Assembly (NCBI RefSeq): GCF_000230715.2
Contig: NC_019792.1
Span: 2,480,001 to 2,544,000 of the forward strand
Direction of reading: 5' to 3'
Length of the DNA stretch: 64,000 nucleotides
Source: Natronobacterium gregoryi SP2
GTDB lineage: Archaea; Halobacteriota; Halobacteria; Halobacteriales; Natrialbaceae
The notes below the pieces were generated by a model. It was not told where the DNA came from, did no database searches, and saw nothing but the letters and a program-made list of their open reading frames with translations. Both the position numbers and the translations under genes were made by a program. Shown here one piece after another: positions 61,177-64,000 of the stretch. The number at the start of each line of letters is the position of its first letter. Position 1 is the first letter of the stretch.

Positions 61177-62049
61177 ATGTCTCCTGAACTGCAACGCGAA
61201 CCGGAACATCGGCTTCCGCTGGGAATGACTGTAATTGATTCTGATGCGGGGTACGACCGATATATTGTGGTAGGTCACCCTGACGAGACGTGTGGCGAAT
61301 TCATAGTTCAAGGTACAGAGAAGACTGTTGCAGATTTCAACGATGGCTACGATGAGGAGACCCCTGTTATCCAAGTCGTTGCAAAGGAGACGCTTGATGA
61401 GAGCGTAGATAATTGGACAAGGATGTCATTGGGGGATCTTCAATCGGAAGCGTCTGCTGCTGGATTGAAGATCTATTCGTATCCTTCTAAGCGTCTACAG
61501 TCTGCGTTTTCACACGTTCCAAATCGCGTAGAGACGCATCGTGATCTCATCTGTTATCAGTATGCTCGACTCACTCATCTAGCTTCGACGATTGATCATC
61601 CAGACCAATTCAAAGGGTGGTTGCTGTGGACTAAATACAATGAGTTGACGAGCGGTGAGATCACAATGTCGTCGGTGCTAAAAGAGAATCAGTACCAGCT
61701 GAAGGAGAATCTTGGCTGCTGCACGTACTGTAACCGAGAGTCTGAAACTACGTTCGACCATATCATTCCTCGTGACGCTGGAGGAGCGGATGACATTAGC
61801 AACATGGTTCCTGCATGTAAGTCCTGCAACTCCAGTAAGAATAACAAAAACATCATAGACTGGCATCAAGAACATGAGTTTCCAATTGATCGTGTTGTCG
61901 TCGGGAAATACTTGAAGCTCAGGTGGAATGAATTCAAGGAAGCCGATCTCCTAGACGAAGAAATTCCTGACTCACTCCGTAGCCGGTGGGAGGGTCTCGA
62001 AATTGCACGCAGAATCGATCAAGCCATTACTATGCACCCCGACAGGTGA
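61177..62049 (+). CDS. HNH endonuclease domain protein
   Basis: This 290-residue protein's N-terminal ~170 residues have no recognised domain. The C-terminal HNH reads CCTYCNRESE (C182, C185) with DHIIPRDAGG (194-203), ISNMVPACKSCNSSK (N209, C214, C217, K221). The ATG lies nine bases after the end of the IS1595 element, so the original upstream region was replaced by IS sequence and the first codons may not be native. Its job is unknown; restriction or homing are typical. Confidence 0.78.
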   Translation: MSPELQREPEHRLPLGMTVIDSDAGYDRYIVVGHPDETCGEFIVQGTEKTVADFNDGYDEETPVIQVVAKETLDESVDNWTRMSLGDLQSEASAAGLKIYSYPSKRLQSAFSHVPNRVETHRDLICYQYARLTHLASTIDHPDQFKGWLLWTKYNELTSGEITMSSVLKENQYQLKENLGCCTYCNRESETTFDHIIPRDAGGADDISNMVPACKSCNSSKNNKNIIDWHQEHEFPIDRVVVGKYLKLRWNEFKEADLLDEEIPDSLRSRWEGLEIARRIDQAITMHPDR

Positions 62050-62223
62050 TTCTGGCTCCAGATAGTTTCTATTCCGTGCGCTCCTCTTTGAGCGCCTCAA
62101 AGTTGATTTTGCTCTACTCTATATCACCAGGATCGGTATACAACACGACGGCGAATCCAATCTCATCCTGAAATACTTATTCGATTCACCAGAGTCCAGG
62201 ACTGGGATACCTCGCGGTTCCTG

Positions 62224-63249
62224 TCAGTCAGTCCTCTTGTCGAACGCTAATTCATTAGCGGAGTACGTATAGCACTTGATTCCGTTTTCGTCGCAGTGTT
62301 CTGCGAGTTTCGACGGCCACACTCCTTCGTCGTCGAAGTCGCCGAGGTAAGCTACAGTAACCGAATCGTTGTTCCCATCGCCACCGCGCTCGACGACGAC
62401 AGCCGTGTTCGGATCACTGTGACTCGTTTTAATGACGCGGTCGCCGGGTACGTACGGATTGTCGGCGAATTCGAGGTTTTCGTGTTTGTATGTCCAGAGT
62501 TTGATCTCGGTGTCGACGCAGTATGATGCGAGGATCCCGGGGTGGTACTCGCGCCAGTCGGCGGGTCCTTTGTCAAGTGCGCTCGGGAATGCTACGCGAA
62601 CGGCTTCGCCGTCCAGTTCCTGGCCGAAGGCACCGGTATTCTTCTCTGGTGGCATCACTTCGATGACGACGCCAACTGACGCGTCCTCGTCACCAGCCTT
62701 GATGACACGGTCGCCAGGCTTGAACGGGTTCTCTGGTTTCTGATTCATGTACGCCGTGTTTGGTCCCAGCTCTTGCAACTCGTTCATCGGTCGCGCTGCG
62801 AGATGCGCTAGCTTTTCCGGTTCATTACCTGAGTACGCTTCCTGCGTTTCGACCTTTGATTTGAGTGTTTCAGTGCGTTCCCACCCTAACAGAATCAGCG
62901 CGTCCTCGTTGTCTCGATGCCAGACCATCACGATGATATCGTCGTCGGGGTCGTTTTCCAGCAGGTTCGCCGGGCGAAACGCCGAGACATCCCGCGACGT
63001 CTTCACGTCTACCTCGTACCCGAACACCTCGAAATCGTGCCCGGAGAAACTCTCGGGATTGCATCGTCGGATCGCCGCTTCGTTCTGCCACTCCCACATT
63101 TCGACCGGGAGGTACTCCCGACAGAACTGTTCGAACGCGAGCTCACCGAGATTTCCAATCCGTTTTACGTCGATATCGTCGGCACCCTGAATTACTGCCT
63201 GATGATTCGCTCGCTCCCGGTCGATTTCGTCCGGGGAATACAGATACAT
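62224..63249 (-). CDS. PD-(D/E)XK-like nuclease fused to a repeated module
   Basis: This 341-residue protein counted from ATG 63249 (MYLYSPDEIDRER) carries a restriction-like core: GELAFEQF with Glu36, Asp72 in HDFEVFG, and EVDVKTS with Asp81 and Lys83. A linker leads to two similar C-terminal modules, each starting with PGDRVIK, then a strand with VVIE or VVVE and a late YTY or WTY (residues ~185-275 and ~275-341). Paired modules of this type could bind a DNA or protein partner. A restriction or anti-phage role is inferred. A longer in-frame start at 63354 adds no family match. Confidence 0.6.
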   Translation of the reverse strand: MYLYSPDEIDRERANHQAVIQGADDIDVKRIGNLGELAFEQFCREYLPVEMWEWQNEAAIRRCNPESFSGHDFEVFGYEVDVKTSRDVSAFRPANLLENDPDDDIIVMVWHRDNEDALILLGWERTETLKSKVETQEAYSGNEPEKLAHLAARPMNELQELGPNTAYMNQKPENPFKPGDRVIKAGDEDASVGVVIEVMPPEKNTGAFGQELDGEAVRVAFPSALDKGPADWREYHPGILASYCVDTEIKLWTYKHENLEFADNPYVPGDRVIKTSHSDPNTAVVVERGGDGNNDSVTVAYLGDFDDEGVWPSKLAEHCDENGIKCYTYSANELAFDKRTD

Positions 63250-63478
63250 TACACGCAGATTATCTATTAGCCAGATATACTTTGGGTACTGGTGATCACT
63301 ACTGGAGTTGGACTGAAAATGCGCAGGAATCCATATCAGGTTCCCCAGAGACAAGTAACGAAGCCGATCTCCGCTGGCGAGAGTACGGTCGACGCCGAGG
63401 ATCTATCTAAGTGATCTTCTGTCCGTATAGACATCTGGTTTGATTTCGGCGGAAAAAGGCAGATACTGGGTTAACGAC

Positions 63479-63736
63479 TTAGCTTCGTAGTTTGGCTACG
63501 AGTTCTTCGACTTCTTCCCCATTGTCCTCAGTCGTTTCTTCGGTCTGACGTTCTTGGAGTTGGGATGGTACTTCTACGGTTTCGTCAATGACCGGTGTCT
63601 GCCCGTATTTGTCGTGGAGTGTCCGTTGCGCGTCACCGACAGTGCCTGGCATTGAATCGCCAATACTGTGGTCTCCAGTAGAGCGGTGTCGCCTGTTGAA
63701 CGCGTCGCGGTTATCGTTAGACCCCACATATACCAC
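63479..63736 (-). CDS. Small acidic hypothetical protein
   Basis: An 85-residue frame starts MVYVGSNDNRDAFNRRHRS and ends with an acidic EETTEDNGEEVEELVAKL tail. It has no motif. It lies about 230 bases beyond the PD-(D/E)XK gene start. The coding call rests on composition only. Confidence 0.4.
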   Translation of the reverse strand: MVYVGSNDNRDAFNRRHRSTGDHSIGDSMPGTVGDAQRTLHDKYGQTPVIDETVEVPSQLQERQTEETTEDNGEEVEELVAKLRS

Positions 63737-64000
63737 ATTATTAAGAAGTCACTTAATCTTATCCTTGATAGGGATACACATCACGTTTGTCTATCCCTCT
63801 ATAAAACCGTACTTGCGGGACTAGTAGGATACAACCGATGCAGAGCGATTGTTCTGAAGGACTTGTTTTGGGACAATGAATATGGAAAGTGAATGAATCC
63901 AGCGAATTATCCTAACTGCGCGTGGTGACTATTCAGGTGTATTGGTCAGAATGATTCCAGAATTCTTCGCTACCGGCCTCGAACGATGAAACACAGTCCA
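63737..64000. other. No gene seen
   Basis: The last 264 bases are AT-richer. Plus-strand frames of up to ~78 residues here have no protein-like composition. Nothing else is visible. Confidence 0.4.

Overview
The window is haloarchaeal chromosome: GC-rich, acidic proteomes, archaeal ribosomal and RNA polymerase operons, mevalonate-pathway lipid genes and many short leaderless-type promoters. The 887-residue Argonaute at 45063-47726 has the sequence, length and catalytic residues (D663, E704, D738, D863) of the protein known as NgAgo, so I read the organism as Natronobacterium gregoryi; this rests on recognition, not on a search.

Positions 1-32600 are conserved core. A DUF58-type gene (cut by the left edge) and a DUF4129 membrane gene come first. 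Then come tRNA-Ser and the information-processing superoperon rps13-rps4-rps11-rpoD-tRNA-Leu-rpl18e-rpl13-rps9-rpoN-rpoK-eno-rps2, whose members mostly overlap by 4-7 bases or lie a few bases apart. Next are isoprenoid genes (mevalonate kinase, isopentenyl phosphate kinase, polyprenyl synthase) with a ThiN-type regulator, an APC/USP transporter, RNase J and GluRS. After GluRS sits an IS5-family element inserted in a truncated IS1595 copy. The core continues with DUF456, SDR, lipoprotein and TmcA genes, the rpl7ae-rps28e-rpl24e-ndk operon, superoxide dismutase and several small conserved genes.

An intact tRNA-Glu(CTC) gene at 32664-32738 marks the left end of a 24.8-kb integrated island. Its right end is a 46-bp copy of the tRNA 3' part at 57478-57523, next to a tyrosine recombinase at 55888-57033. 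The left half of the island holds a complete class 2 DISARM operon (drmMII-drmE-drmA-drmB-drmC, all on the minus strand). Diverging from it is a two-gene operon of a DUF2797 zinc/GIY-YIG-like protein and the Argonaute. The two systems share a 225-bp control region and so form a composite defence island. The right half holds small regulators, a serine recombinase, a large DNA-binding protein that may be the element's replication initiator, AT-rich palindromes, and two arrays of degenerate 8-bp repeats that look like operators or iterons.

Past the island (57524-64000) are two more recombinases of the same subfamily, a full IS1595-family element, an HNH protein, a PD-(D/E)XK-like protein with a duplicated C-terminal module, and little else. 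This looks like a second, decayed accessory zone next to the same tRNA site.

Most worth following up: the DUF2797-Argonaute pairing and its control region shared with DISARM, the paired octamer arrays, the compensatory T-stem substitution between the two att copies, and a structured ~75-bp inverted repeat pair flanking thiR-mvk-ipk.
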